A stretch of 64,000 nucleotides of DNA from Acipenser ruthenus (lineage: Eukaryota; Chordata; Actinopteri; Acipenseriformes; Acipenseridae). The notes under the pieces were generated by a model. That model had not been told where the DNA came from, ran no database searches, and saw nothing but the letters and a program-made list of their open reading frames with translations. Made by a program: the position numbers and the translations under genes. This document shows positions 9,792-21,362 of this stretch, in pieces; position 1 is the first letter of the stretch, and each line of letters starts with the position of its first letter. The stretch lies in the NCBI RefSeq assembly GCF_902713425.1, contig NC_081198.1, positions 20,877,188 to 20,941,187 of the forward strand, in the 5' to 3' direction.

Positions 9792-12700
9792 TTATTCCAT
9801 CTTCACGTCCTGAAGTCCGGCGATCCTCCACTCCGCGCAGGCCTTGTCCTTCCCGAGGGTCCGGATGTCCAGAATTACAAAGTCCTTGATAAGAGTTTGT
9901 GCCCTTCTGGTCGTGGTGATAGTGTCTAGCTCCTGCTTGTGTTAGACACAGACGTTACGGCCTTCCCACAGGATCTGCTTGACAACATTGATGACACGCC
10001 AAACGCACTTAGCTGTGCTGGTAGTGATTCCTCCCGCAGGCCCATAGAGCACAGTCTCAGCGGTCATCTTGGCCGTGTCAGCAAACCTGTTTAGGAAGAC
10101 AGAGACAGAGAGCCAGACACTGCCAGCCACATCACATTCCCAGAAGATATGGGCTGGTGTTTCTCTCTTGCGGCACTTTGCATAGGGGCATGTTTCTACT
10201 TGGGCTAGTCCCCTCCTGAACATGAACGCTCGAGTGGGGAGTGCACTGTGGACGGTGTTCCATGCTATATCCTTCTGGACATTACTGAGGCAGCTGTGAG
10301 ACACATTCTCCCAGATTTTTGGGCTTTGGGTGAGGGAGAAAGTAGCTACTTTTTCAATTTCCTGGGAACCGGCAAGATATTTAGTTACAGCCTTGTATTC
10401 CCAGGAGGCCAATTTTGCTTTATCTAAGCCCAATTTATATATAGTGTCCCTTAAGGTTCTATAATACAATGGGGGGTCCCAGGAGTACGGCACGGTGTTA
10501 TCAATAGTGCAGAGGCCCAAGGCCCTGAGACAGGTGGCAAAATAGAAACGATTCATGTAACATACCTTCCTGTCCAGGGCCTGGATGTTCTTGATAGTTT
10601 GCGTGAGCCCCTGCACTCGGGTGAGCTGCACAACGTCCGGGACCCCCTTACCTCCCTTCTTGTCGGCTTTACTCAGGGTGGCTCGTTTTACCCTCTCCAT
10701 CTTGCTGCCCCAGATAAAGCGGTGGATAATGCGGTCCACCACTTTTTTGGTGGTCCTGTCTGGGGGAAAGATTTTTCCTACATAAGAGAGGATGGGGAAC
10801 AGTATAGACTTGGTTATTAATACTCTACCCGTCATTGTTAAGGATCTTGTGCTCCATCCGCCAATCTTTTTACGGACCTGGTTAATGGCCGCCGTCCAGC
10901 TCTGGGCCCCCGAGCTATTGTTCTCGAAAATGAGGCCCAGAATCTTGATTTTGTCCTTTTTGACAGGGTACATGTCCGACAGTTCCCTATCTACCTGCCA
11001 ATTTTTAGACACGTAGACTTCGCTCTTGGACTTATTAATCACTGCCCTGGTCGCCGTGCAGTACTTCCCAAGGATATTACTAATCCGAGGTACCAACGAT
11101 GTGTTGGTGCAAATGAGTGACACATCGTCCATATATGCTGTTGTTTTGACCTGGACCCCGTTGGATCCAGGCAGCTGGAAACCAGTTATATTGGTATCCC
11201 TACGAATTGCCTGCAGGAGGGGTTCAATGCACACGACATATAGCAGTGGGGATAGTGGGCAACCCTGTCTGACCCCTGACTGGATAGATATTTTACCAGT
11301 CAGGTGCCTGTTCACCAAGACTCGGGTACTAATGTTTGTATAGATGGTTTTAACCCACCCCCTAAGTCCAGGAGCGAATTTCATCTGGTCCATCACTTTG
11401 TACATATATTCATGGCTTACCCTATCGAACGCCTTCTCCTGGTCAAGGTTGAACAGGCAGAGGGGATGGTTCCGTTCTCTAGAATAAGCCAGAATGTCCC
11501 TTGTTAACATTAAAATATCCGTGATGGACCTCCCTGGGACGCCACAAGCCTGGTCGGGGCCAATGACCAAAGGGAGGTGTACTTGTAGCCGGAGCATCAG
11601 AGCTTTGGCTAGTATCTTGTAATCCACGCAAAGGAGGCTGATTGGGCGCCAATTCCGTAGATCTTTAACTTCCCCTTTCTTATGAAGGAGAGTAATTACA
11701 CTCTCCCGCATAGAAGGGCCCAACCGCTTCTCCCTGTAGACCGCTCTGTAGACCTCCGCTAAATGGACTTTTAGCGTGTCCCAAAAAAGATGGTAATACT
11801 CACCCGGGATGCCATCTGGACCTGGCGTCTTACCGGTGTTCATGGTCTTAACCGCCTGGGTGAGCTCCTCCAGCGTGAGTTCTGGGTCCTTCTCCTCCTC
11901 CTCGTCGTCCCGCACTGAGTCAGGCTCCAACTGGCTCAGGAACCACTCTATCAGGGTGTCATCTGTAGCTTTGATGTTATACAGGTCCCTATAGAAGTTC
12001 TCTACCACTTTTTTCACTCCCTCACTATCCTCTACTATCCTCCCCCTGCTGTCGAGCATGGAGGACATCAAGTGCCGCTTCTCCCTCGTTTTCTGGAAGA
12101 AGAAGCGAGTACACTTTTCGTCTTCCTCCATTTTTTGCACTTTTGCATTGTGCATGACCTTTCGTTGTTCCTCCCTACAAAGCACTGAAAGATCTAGCTT
12201 GGTCTGGGCTATCTCGTCGCTTACAGGGAACCCCCGAAGCTGAAGCAGGCTCAGACGCTGGAGGGCAGCATTCAGGTATTTATATTTGGCCCTCCTTTCT
12301 TTTGCTTTCCTCTTGCCTGCTGCTATGAAATAACCCTTAGTTCTCATTTTGACCATCTCCCACCACTCTATAGGGGAGTTGAATAGGTCACGCAAAGTGG
12401 TCCACTCAACAAGCCTGCTCTTATAGGCTGCAGCTATGGAGGGGTCATCGAGTAAGGAGGTGTTTAATTTCCAGACCCCTGACCCCATCTGGGAGGTCTG
12501 AGGGACCTGCAATGTTACCTGCAGGAGCCTATGGTCAGAGAAGAAGACGGCCTGGGTGTCTACTGCCGTCTTCGTAAGGGAGCTGGTATGCAGGACGAGA
12601 TCTATACGGGAGAAGGAGGTCCCAGATGAGCTCACCCAGGTAAAGGGAGGCACCAGGTCCTTACCTGCATCACACAGGGAGAAATCAGATATTATGGAGG

Positions 12701-13235
12701 ACAAAACTCTACTAGAGCGGTCGTTGCGTGGCCTGCTCCGGTCTACGTCCCTCAGAGCACAATTGAAGTCACCTGACACGATGACGGGTACGTTCCCCAG
12801 CAGGAGTGGACGCAGCTGTGGAAAAAATTGAACTCTTTCGTTTTGGTTAGTGGGTGCGTAGACATTGACCAGTCTGAGGGGAGTGTTGTTGTATGTCACA
12901 TCCACGCTCAGAATTCTACCAGGTTCTACCTCCCTGCTGCTGCGGGAGGTAATAAATGGGTTTTTAAACAGGATACCTACTCCGTCGGCTCTGGCTATGT
13001 TGGAGCCCGACCAGAAGGAGTCCCCCAGGGTCCAACTCTCCTTCAGGTCCCTATAATCAGGGCTCGACGAAATACCACACTCCTGCAGAAAGATGAGATC
13101 TGCTTTCAAGTTAGCTAGATAGTTTAGTACATCAAATCTTTTTTGTGTCTCCCTGATGCTACTGACATTAACAGACACACATATCAGGGCCATCAGGGTA
13201 GCTAACAAGAAAAGGAGTCGCTGCGTCCACCCCAT
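9792..13235 (-). pseudogene. Keno ORF2, element 2, premature stop near the C terminus
   Basis: APE and RT domains are open from the ATG at 13235 for 1097 residues (9942-13235), and all catalytic motifs listed for element 1 are present. A T-to-A change at 9942 turns the tyrosine codon TAT after residue 1097 into TAA. This removes the last 50 residues, while the C-terminal CCHC motif lies upstream and is kept. R25S in the first APE motif region and T at residue 1071 are other differences. Confidence 0.9.
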
Positions 13236-13240
13236 AGCGA

Positions 13241-14234
13241 CTATGATTGGGAGGTCGGGACACTCTTCCTACTCTTAGCTCTACGCTTGCTTCGAGGGGG
13301 CTTGGGCTTATTTGCAACTCCCATCACCCCTGAGAAGGTACTCACTGCTGCCTCGTCCAAGAAGGCACCGTCTTTATATGCACAGTACGTGGAGTTGTTG
13401 GGGCTATTCAACTCCCCACAAGGTAAGTCTGGTGGAACTTGCTCAGGGCCCCTCGGAACGTGTGGGTCAGCTTTGTCCTGGGGGGGGGTTATGACAGACA
13501 GCATTCTTTGGCTGTTACCGTCTGTTGAATTGGAGCTGTTAGCAGACTTCTGGCTTACCGCGTCCAGGGGTATTCCCATGTCCTCCAGTGCTGTATCTAG
13601 GAGGACCTCTAGGGGGCCCCTGGTTTTGCCCATACAAGGGAGGGGGTCAAGGATGCTTTGAAGGGAGGCCCTTCGCTTGAAGAGGGTCATTGCTACCGAG
13701 GTACTGCTGGTCAGGGAAGGTGTTGACCCCGACCTCTCCCTCGGTGCATTAGTGAACACCTCTTCTGCGAGGTGTGCTAGGGTTTGTGCCAACGACTGGG
13801 AAGGCTGGCTGGGGATGCCCTGGCTGGCTGCTACCTGCCCACTAGGCGGCAGTGTAGCCGTCCCACTCGCCTCCGTCTCTGCCTGCGAGGGCAAGACTGG
13901 GGACTTTGTGTGGACATTAGCTGGTTTTGGATTTATGGGGGCCACCTGCAACTTGCTGTCTTTGATCCTGATCTTCTTTCTTTTCCCCCCCTCGTCTCTA
14001 CCCTTTCTTTTCCCCACCCTCTGCTGGTTCTTCACTCCCTTCCCCTCCTTTTCACTCTCACTTTCACTGTCGCTTTCGCTTTCCTCCCCCACGGACTCAA
14101 TCCTTATGGCGTCATAACGAGAGCCGAGGGGGAGTGCTGGCGCTGAGAGGGCCCTACTCAGGGGGGGGCCGCTGCTGGGTCCGGGCTCCCTCCCTGCCTC
14201 GTGTTCTGCATCAGAGGAGCTACTGGAGGAGCTA
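13241..14234 (-). pseudogene. Keno ORF1 C-terminal half, element 2 (5'-truncated)
   Basis: This frame is open from the truncation point to the ORF1 stop at 13241. It shows the true C terminus of ORF1: Ser tract, acidic SDSESE stretch, basic KRKKIRIK cluster, a Ser/Thr-rich middle and a final basic PPRSKRRAKSRK segment. The two basic clusters could serve nuclear import (inference). The zinc knuckles are missing because the copy is truncated. The G-run at about 13480-13488 has 9 G, the in-frame length. Confidence 0.88.
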
Positions 14235-14295
14235 GATATTAAACTGATAAGAACAGATACTACACTTGATCTTAGCCAAAAGGCCGAGAAGCGAT
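14235..14295 (-). pseudogene. RNU2: U2 5' fragment (nt 1-61) upstream of element 2
   Basis: It holds the U2 5' end with the branch-point recognition sequence, ending at the element 2 insertion site. With 9009-9143 it makes one U2 gene plus a 7-bp duplication (61 + 135 = 189 + 7). Its promoter at 14296-14551 looks intact, so transcripts would run from U2 into the element 2 ORF1 remnant. Confidence 0.95.
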
Positions 14296-14551
14296 GGCGA
14301 CTTGGCCCTTGCCCGGGGCCCCCCAGCCTGGATGGCACAGGGGGATTCAAAGGTGGGTGCAAAATTTCAAGCACAAGCAGACCCCCAAAAAACGGGCTGC
14401 TGCTTCCAGAGGGGAAATGTGCAATTTAAGCAGGAGAAAACAAAACAAAGCAAAAACACACACATAACACCAAAAACAAAACATAAACTGGCGGAGTGCG
14501 TCTTACAAATAGTCATGCCAAGCTGCTATGCTGTGCAAGGTGCCTTGGGTA
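14296..14551 (-). promoter_or_regulatory. U2 promoter driving the U2-element 2 chimera
   Basis: The PSE-like motif is expected at 14343-14355 and the SPH-like motif is at 14534-14551, both as in complete genes. It now faces a 61-nt U2 stub followed by LINE sequence with no 3' box nearby. Confidence 0.65.
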
Positions 14552-14908
14552 ACTACAACTGTGCCTCGCTGGCTGGCTGGCTAAGAAGGACCTGGCATAG
14601 GGACATGTTCCACCACACTTGTCTGGTTAGCTGCATGCTCCCAGGAAACAACCTGCTGCTGTCTACATCATCACCACATGTGAATAAAAGAAAGAAAGAC
14701 AGCAAGAAAGAAAGAGAGAAAGAAAGAGAGAAAGAGAGAAAGAAAGAGAGAAAGAAAGAAAGAGAGAAAGAAAGAAAGAGAGAAAGAAAAAAAAAAGAAG
14801 TAAAACGGCGGGAAAACTTGCATCAACACTGGCACTCTCCCTCCAGCAGGGGTAGACAAAATGCTCACAGGAGAGATCCAGATCTGACTTTGACCAACGT
14901 TAGAGAAA

Positions 14909-15097
14909 GGTGTGCACCGTTCCCGGAGGTACTGCAATACCGGGCCGATGCGTGGAGTGGACGGAGCAAGCCCCTGTTCCATCTCCCGATTCCAAAAATC
15001 AATTTAATATATGGTCCCCTGATAGGGGACGTATCAGATATTAAACTGATAAGAACAGATACTACACTTGATCTTAGCTAAAAGGCCGAGAAGCGAT
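14909..15097 (-). ncRNA. RNU2: U2 snRNA, complete copy 2
   Basis: The copy is full length, with 3' box, branch-point sequence and Sm site. It carries a substitution at 15079 (U2 nt 19, G to A) in the 5' stem I region, otherwise conserved across the array. This may mildly weaken the gene. Confidence 0.96.
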
Positions 15098-15352
15098 GGC
15101 GACTTGGCCCTTGCCCGGGGCCCCCCAGCCCGGACGGCACAGGGGGATTCAAAGGTGGGTGCAAAATTCCAAGCACAAGCAGACCCCCCAAAAACGGGCT
15201 GCTGCTTCCAGAGGGGAAATGTGCAATTTAAGCAGGAGGAAACAAAACAAAGCAAAAACACACACATAACACCAAAAACAAACATAAACTGGCGGAGTGC
15301 GTCTTACAAATAGTCATGCCAAGCTGCTATGCTGTGCAAGGTGCCTTGGGTA
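15098..15352 (-). promoter_or_regulatory. U2 promoter, copy 2
   Basis: PSE-like motif at 15145-15157; SPH-like distal element at 15335-15352. Confidence 0.68.
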
Positions 15353-15691
15353 ACTACAACTGTGCCTCGCTGGCTGGCTGGCTTGCTAAGAAGGTCCTGG
15401 CATAGGGACATGTTCCACCACACTTGTCTGGTTAGCTGCATGCTCCCAGGAAACAACCTGCTGCTGTCTACATCATCACCACATGTGAATAAAAGAAAGA
15501 AAGACAGCAAGAAAGAAAGAGAGAAAGAAAGAGAGAAAGAGAGAAAGAAAGAGAGAAAGAAAGAAAGAGAAAAAAAAAAGAAGTAAAACGGCGGGAAAAC
15601 TTGCATCAACACTGGCACTCTCCCTCCAGCAGGGGTAGACAAAATGCTCACAGGAGAGATCCAGATCTGACTTTGACCAACGTTAGAGAAA

Positions 15692-15880
15692 GGTGTGCAC
15701 CGTTCCCAGAGGTACTGCAATACCGGGCCGATGCGTGGAGTGGACGGAGCAAGCCCCTGTTCCATCTCCCGATTCCAAAAATCAATTTAATATATGGTCC
15801 CCTGATAGGGGACGTATCAGATATTAAACTGATAAGAACAGATACTACACTTGATCTTAGCCAAAAGGCCGAGAAGCGAT
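15692..15880 (-). ncRNA. RNU2: U2 snRNA, complete copy 3
   Basis: A 189-nt copy with all U2 landmarks. It has a substitution in the 3' stem (plus strand cccagaggta instead of cccggaggta), shared with copy 4 at 20394. Confidence 0.97.
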
Positions 15881-16136
15881 GGCGACTTGGCCCTTGCCCG
15901 GGGCCCCCCAGCCCGGACGGCACAGGGGGATTCAAAGGTGGGTGCAAAATTCCAAGCACAAGCAGACCCCCAAAAAACGGGCTGCTGCTTCCAGAGGGGA
16001 AATGTGCAATTTAAGCAGGAGAAAACAAAACAAAGCAAAAACACACACATAACACCAAAAACAAAACATAAACTGGCGGAGTGCGTCTTACAAATAGTCA
16101 TGCCAAGCTGCTATGCTGTGCAAGGTGCCTTGGGTA
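15881..16136 (-). promoter_or_regulatory. U2 promoter, copy 3
   Basis: PSE-like motif at 15928-15940; SPH-like distal element at 16119-16136. Confidence 0.68.
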
Positions 16137-16481
16137 ACTACAACTGTGCCTCGCTGGCTGGCTGGCTTGCTAAGAAGGTCCTGGCATAGGGACATGTTCC
16201 ACCACACTTGTCTGGTTAGCTGCATGCTCCCAGGAAACAACCTGCTGCTGTCTACATCATCACCACATGTGAATAAAAGAAAGAAAGACAGCAAGAAAGA
16301 AAGAGAGAAAGAAAGAGAGAAAGAGAGAAAGAAAGAGAGAAAGAAAGAAAGAGAGAAAGAAAAAAAAAAGAAGTAAAACGTTGGGAAAACTTGCATCAAC
16401 ACTGGCACTCTCCCTCCAGCAGGGGTAGACAAAATGCTCACAGGAGAGATCCAGATCTGACTTTGACCAACGTTAGAGAAA

Positions 16482-16617
16482 GGTGTGCACCGTTCCCGGA
16501 GGTACTGCAATACCGGGCCGATGCGTGGAGTGGACGGAGCAAGCCCCTGTTCCATCTCCCGATTCCAAAAATCAATTTAATATATGGTCCCCTGATAGGG
16601 GACGTATCAGATATTAA
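16482..16617 (-). pseudogene. RNU2: U2 3' fragment (about nt 53-189) cut by element 3
   Basis: It ends one base further into U2 than the fragments next to elements 1, 2, 5 and 8: tattaaatactc at the junction instead of tattaatactc. So the insertion point shifted by one nucleotide. Confidence 0.94.
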
Positions 16618-19600
16618 ATACTCTTTTATTGAGATTTTACATTTTTTACATTTACACCCATTCGTTTTTTCATTCATTTTACATTTCTTTTAAAGATGAC
16701 ATTCATGCATACAGACATACATTTTGTTTTAAAAGCATTTAAAATACATTTAAAAACACCAAGACAATTGTGCTTTGTACATGGTTAAAACAGACACAGA
16801 TTAAAATCAACATGAAAAAAACCTGTGCTGTTTTAAAAGTGACTGGAAAAAAAGAACCATCTATAAAAAACCAGTGCTTGTGAGGGCCGGGGAGTGCTCT
16901 CTAAAAAAGTGAACATAAACCTAGATCTAAAACAGGGACAGGGGAAAAGGGACAGTGTATAAACAGTGAGTTAAAATTCTAAAATTTTAAAACACTTAAA
17001 ATGTAACTTTTAATAGTTTACATTAAAAATCTTAAAGATACATAAAACAAAACAAAACAAAATCAAATAAAACATTCAAATTAAATCAAAGGTCCATAAA
17101 ACTGAAACAAAAAGACTACATAAAACCAGGGCACCGTTGAAAAACGGTCATGCCAGCTAAAAAGGGCGGAATGCTGGCATGACAAAATAAATAAAAGGCT
17201 TAGCGGTGCCCCGTAGTCCCGCTCCTAGGAGCTAGCGGTTCCAGTTTTTTCCTTTATTCCATCTTCACGTCCTGAAGTCCGGCGATCCTCCACTCCGCGC
17301 AGGCCTTGTCCTTCCCGAGGGTCCGGATGTCCAGAATTACAAAGTCCTTGATAAGAGTTTGTGCCCTTCTGGTCGTGGTGATAGTGTCTAGCTCCTGCTT
17401 GTGATAGACACAGACGTTACGGCCTTCCCACAGGATCTGCTTGACAACATTGATGACACGCCAAACGCACTTAGCTGTGCTGGTAGTGATTCCTCCCGCA
17501 GGCCCATAGAGCACAGTCTCAGCGGTCATCTTGGCCGTGTCAGCAAACCTGTTTAGGAAGACAGAGACAGAGAGCCAGACACTGCCAGCCACATCACACT
17601 CCCAGAAGATATGGGCTGGTGTTTCTCTCTTGCGGCACTTTGCATAGGGGCATGTTTCTACTTGGGCTAGTCCCCTCCTGAACATGAACGCTCGAGTGGG
17701 GAGTGCACTGTGGACGGTGTTCCATGCTATATCCTTCTGGACATTACTGAGGCAGCTGTGAGACACATTCTCCCAGATTTTTTGGCTTTGGGTGAGGGAG
17801 AAAGTAGCTACTTTTTCAATTTCCTGGGAACCGGCAAGATATTTAGTTACAGCCTTGTATTCCCAGGAGGCCAATTTTGCTTTATCTAAGCCCAATTTAT
17901 ATATAGTGTCCCTTAAGGTTCTATAATACAATGGGGGGTCCCAGGAGTACGGCACGGTGTTATCAATAGTGCAGAGGCCCAAGGCCCTGAGACAGGTGGC
18001 AAAATAGAAACGATTCATGTAACATACCTTCCTGTCCAGGGCCTGGATGTTCTTGATAGTTTGCGTGAGCCCCTGCACTCGGGTGAGCTGCACAACGTCC
18101 GGGACCCCCTTACCTCCCTTCTTGTCGGCTTTACTCAGGGTGGCTCACTTTACCCTCTCCATCTTGCTGCCCCAGATAAAGCGGTGGATAATGCGGTCCA
18201 CCACTTTTTTGGTGGTCCTGTCTGGGGGAAAGATTTTTCCTACATAAGAGAGGATGGGGAACAGTATAGACTTGGTTATTAATACTCTACCCGTCATTGT
18301 TAAGGATCTTGTGCTCCATCCGCCAATCTTTTTACGGACCTGGTTAATGGCCGCCGTCCAGCTCTGGGCCCCCGAGCTATTGTTCTCGAAAATGAGGCCC
18401 AGAATCTTGATTTTGTCCTTTTTGACAGGGTACATGTCCGACAGTTCCCTATCTACCTGCCAATTTTTAGACACGTAGACTTCGCTCTTGGACTTATTAA
18501 TCACTGCCCCGGTCGCCGTGCAGTACTTCCCAAGGATATTACTAATCCGAGGTACCGACGATGTGTTGGTGCAAATGAGTGACACATCGTCCATATATGC
18601 TGTTGTTTTGACCTGGACCCCGTTGGATCCAGGCAGCTGGAAACCAGTTATATTGGTATCCCTACGAATTGCCTGCAGGAGGGGTTCAAGGCACACGACA
18701 TATAGCAGTGGGGATAGTGGGCAACCCTGTCTGACCCCTGACTGGATAGATATTTTACCAGTCAGGTGCCTGTTCACCAAGACTCGGGTACTAATGTTTG
18801 TATAGATGGTTTTAACCCACCCCCTAAGTCCAGGAGCGAATTTCATCTGGTCCATCACTTTGTACATATATTCATGGCTTACCCTATCGAACGCCTTCTC
18901 CTGGTCAAGGTTGAACAGGCAGAGGGGATGGTTCCGTTCTCTAGAATAAGCCAGAATGTCCCTTGTTAACATTAAAATATCCGTGATGGACCTCCCTGGG
19001 ACGCCACAAGCCTGGTCGGGGCCAATGACCAAAGGGAGGTGTACTTGTAGCCGGAGCATCAGAGCTTTGGCTAGTATCTTGTAATCCACGCAAAGGAGGC
19101 TGATTGGGCGCCAATTCCGTAGATCTTTAACTTCCCCTTTCTTATGAAGGAGAGTAATTACACTCTCCCGCATAGAAGGGCCCAACCGCTTCTCCCTGTA
19201 GACCGCTCTGTAGACCTCCACTAAATGGACTTTTAGCGTGTCCCAAAAAAGATGGTAATACTCACCCGGGATGCCATCTGGACCTGGCGTCTTACCGGTG
19301 TTCATGGTCTTAACCGCCTGGGTGAGCTCCTCCAGCGTGAGTTCTGGGTCCTTCTCCTCCTCCTCGTCGTCCTGCACTGAGTCAGGCTCCAACTGGCTCA
19401 GGAACCACTCTATCAGGGTGTCATCTGTAGCTTTGATGTTATACAGGTCCCTATAGAAGTTCTCTACCACTTTTTTCACTCCCTCACTATCCTCTACTAT
19501 CCTCCCCCTGCTGTCGAGCATGGAGGACATCAAGTGCTGCTTCTCCCTCGTTTTCTGGAAGAAGAAGCGAGTACACTTTTCGTCTTCCTCCATTTTTTGC

Positions 19601-19770
19601 ACTTTTGCATTGTGCATGACCTTTCGTTGTTCCTCCCTACAAAGCACTGAAAGATCTAGCTTGGTCTGGGCTATCTCGTCGCTTACAGGGAACCCCCGAA
19701 GCTGAAGCAGGCTCAGACGCTGGAGGGCAGCATTCAGGTATTTATATTTGGCCCTCCTTTCTTTTGCTTT
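16618..19770 (-). mobile_element. Keno-like LINE, element 3, 5'-truncated
   Basis: A 3.15-kb copy with the 3' UTR and ORF2 from about residue 309 on; no ORF1. On its 5' side about 10 bases of unclear origin (19771-19780) lie between the element and U2. U2 resumes only at nt 19, so about 34 bp of target were lost. No target-site duplication is present. Confidence 0.93.
17254..19770 (-). pseudogene. Keno ORF2, element 3, 5'-truncated with an internal stop
   Basis: It keeps the inter-domain region, the RT with YMDD, and the C-terminal CCHC region, but lacks the APE domain. One nonsense change (CGA to TGA at 18145-18147, after MERVK, residue 850) splits the frame. The open frame continues upstream into U2 and its promoter by chance; that extension is not a gene. 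Confidence 0.9.
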
Positions 19771-19779
19771 CTTTTGCTG

Positions 19780-19798
19780 CAAAAGGCCGAGAAGCGAT
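19780..19798 (-). pseudogene. RNU2: U2 5' stub (nt 1-19) beside element 3
   Basis: Only the first 19 nt of U2 remain, ending at the element 3 junction. The promoter upstream of it is kept. Confidence 0.9.
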
Positions 19799-20054
19799 GG
19801 CGACTTGGCCCTTGCCCGGGGCCCCCCAGCCCGGACGGCACAGGGGGATTCAAAGGTGGGTGCAAAATTCCAAGCACAAGCAGACCCCCAAAAAACGGGC
19901 TGCTGCTTCCAGAGGGGAAATGTGCAATTTAAGCAGGAGAAAACAAAACAAAGCAAAAACACACACATAACACCAAAAACAAAACATAAACTGGCGGAGT
20001 GCGTCTTACAAATAGTCATGCCAAGCTGCTATGCTGTGCAAGGTGCCTTGGGTA
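19799..20054 (-). promoter_or_regulatory. U2 promoter facing element 3
   Basis: PSE-like motif at 19846-19858; SPH-like element at 20037-20054. Transcription would pass from a 19-nt U2 stub directly into the LINE. Confidence 0.65.
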
Positions 20055-20393
20055 ACTACAACTGTGCCGCGCTGGCTGGCTTGCTAAGAAGGTCCTGGCA
20101 TAGGGACATGTTCCACCACACTTGTCTGGTTAGCTGCATGCTCCCAGGAAACAACCTGCTGCTGTCTACATCATCACCACATGTGAATAAAAGAAAGAAA
20201 GACAGCAAGAAAGAAAGAGAGAAAGAAAGAGAGAAAGAGAGAAAGAAAGAGAGAAAGAAAGAAAGAGAGAAAGAAAAAAAAGAAGTAAAACGGCGGGAAA
20301 ACTTGCATCAACACTGGCACTCTCCCTCCAGCAGGGGTAGACAAAATGCTCACAGGAGAGATCCAGATCTGACTTTGACCAACGTTAGAGAAA

Positions 20394-20582
20394 GGTGTGC
20401 ACCGTTCCCAGAGGTACTGCAATACCGGGCCGATGCGTGGAGTGGACGGAGCAAGCCCCTGTTCCATCTCCCGATTCCAAAAATCAATTTAATATATGGT
20501 CCCCTGATAGGGGACGTATCAGATATTAAACTGATAAGAACAGATACTACACTTGATCTTAGCCAAAAGGCCGAGAAGCGAT
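20394..20582 (-). ncRNA. RNU2: U2 snRNA, complete copy 4
   Basis: A 189-nt copy with all landmarks. It shares the cccagagg 3'-stem variant with copy 3, which suggests the two units descend from one another by exchange across element 3. Confidence 0.97.
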
Positions 20583-20838
20583 GGCGACTTGGCCCTTGCC
20601 CGGGGCCCCCCAGCCCGGACGGCACAGGGGGATTCAAAGGTGGGTGCAAAATTCCAAGCACAAGCAGACCCCCAAAAAACGGGCTGCTGCTTCCAGAGGG
20701 GAAATGTGCAATTTAAGCAGGAGAAAACAAAAGAAAGCAAAAACACACACATAACACCAAAAACAAAACATAAACTGGCGGAGTGCGTCTTACAAATAGT
20801 CATGCCAAGCTGCTATGCTGTGCAAGGTGCCTTGGGTA
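20583..20838 (-). promoter_or_regulatory. U2 promoter, copy 4
   Basis: PSE-like motif at 20630-20642; SPH-like element at 20821-20838. Confidence 0.68.
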
Positions 20839-21173
20839 ACTACAACTGTGCCGCGCTGGCTGGCTGGCTTGCTAAGAAGGTCCTGGCATAGGGACATGTT
20901 CCACCACACTTGTCTAGTTAGCTGCATGCTCCCAGGAAACAACCTGCTGCTGTCTACATCATCACCACATGTGAATAAAAGAAAGAAAGACAGCAAGAAA
21001 GAAAGAGAGAAAGAAAGAGAGAAAGAGAGAAAGAAAGAAAGAGAGAAAGAAAAAAAAAAAAGAAGTAAAACGGCGGGAAAACTTGCATCAACACTGGCAC
21101 TCTCCCTCCAGCAGGGGTAGACAAAATGCTCACAGGAGAGATCCAGATCTGACTTTGACCAACGTTAGAGAAA

Positions 21174-21362
21174 GGTGTGCACCGTTCCTGGAGGTACTGC
21201 AATACCGGGCCGATGCGTGGAGTGGACGGAGCAAGCCCCTGTTCCATCTCCCGATTCCAAAAATCAATTTAATATATGGTCCCCTGATAGGGGACGTATC
21301 AGATATTAAACTGATAAGAACAGATACTACACTTGATCTTAGCCAAAAGGCCGAGAAGCGAT
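21174..21362 (-). ncRNA. RNU2: U2 snRNA, complete copy 5
   Basis: Complete copy with a private cgttcctgg variant in the 3' stem, shared only with the fragment at 21954-22069. Confidence 0.97.

Larger units (their letters stand above)
9144..14234 (-). mobile_element. Keno-like LINE, element 2, 5'-truncated with target-site duplication
   Basis: A 5.09-kb copy covering the 3' UTR, ORF2 and the C-terminal half of ORF1. The 5' UTR and N-terminal half of ORF1 are missing, as is usual for incomplete reverse transcription. Both flanks are U2: nt 55-189 on the left and nt 1-61 on the right. GATATTA is therefore duplicated (up to 9 bp, AGATATTAA, if ambiguous bases are counted). This is the cleanest proof in the window of target-primed insertion into U2. 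Confidence 0.95.
14235..16617 (-). repeat. U2 repeat block 3 (5' fragment, two complete units, 3' fragment)
   Basis: This block runs from the U2 5' fragment right of element 2 to the 3' fragment left of element 3. Periods are 783 and 790 bp. Microsatellites lie at about 14684-14800, 15491-15582 and 16274-16372; the first is the longest in the window. The spacer at 14570-14600 reads ggctggctaagaaggacc, the same variant as the spacer next to full-length element 5' ends. Most other complete spacers read ggcttgctaagaaggtcc. Confidence 0.93.

Noticed and set aside
13241-14374. 377-aa frame starting in the U2 promoter and reading into ORF1 of element 2
   Set aside because: The start lies in U2 promoter sequence; only the part from 14234 leftwards is ORF1.
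18145-20019. 624-aa minus-strand frame that begins upstream of U2 and runs into the reverse transcriptase of element 3
   Set aside because: Its first ~95 codons are U2 promoter sequence lying upstream of the transcription start, so they would not be in an mRNA. It is a chance frame joined to a truncated ORF2.
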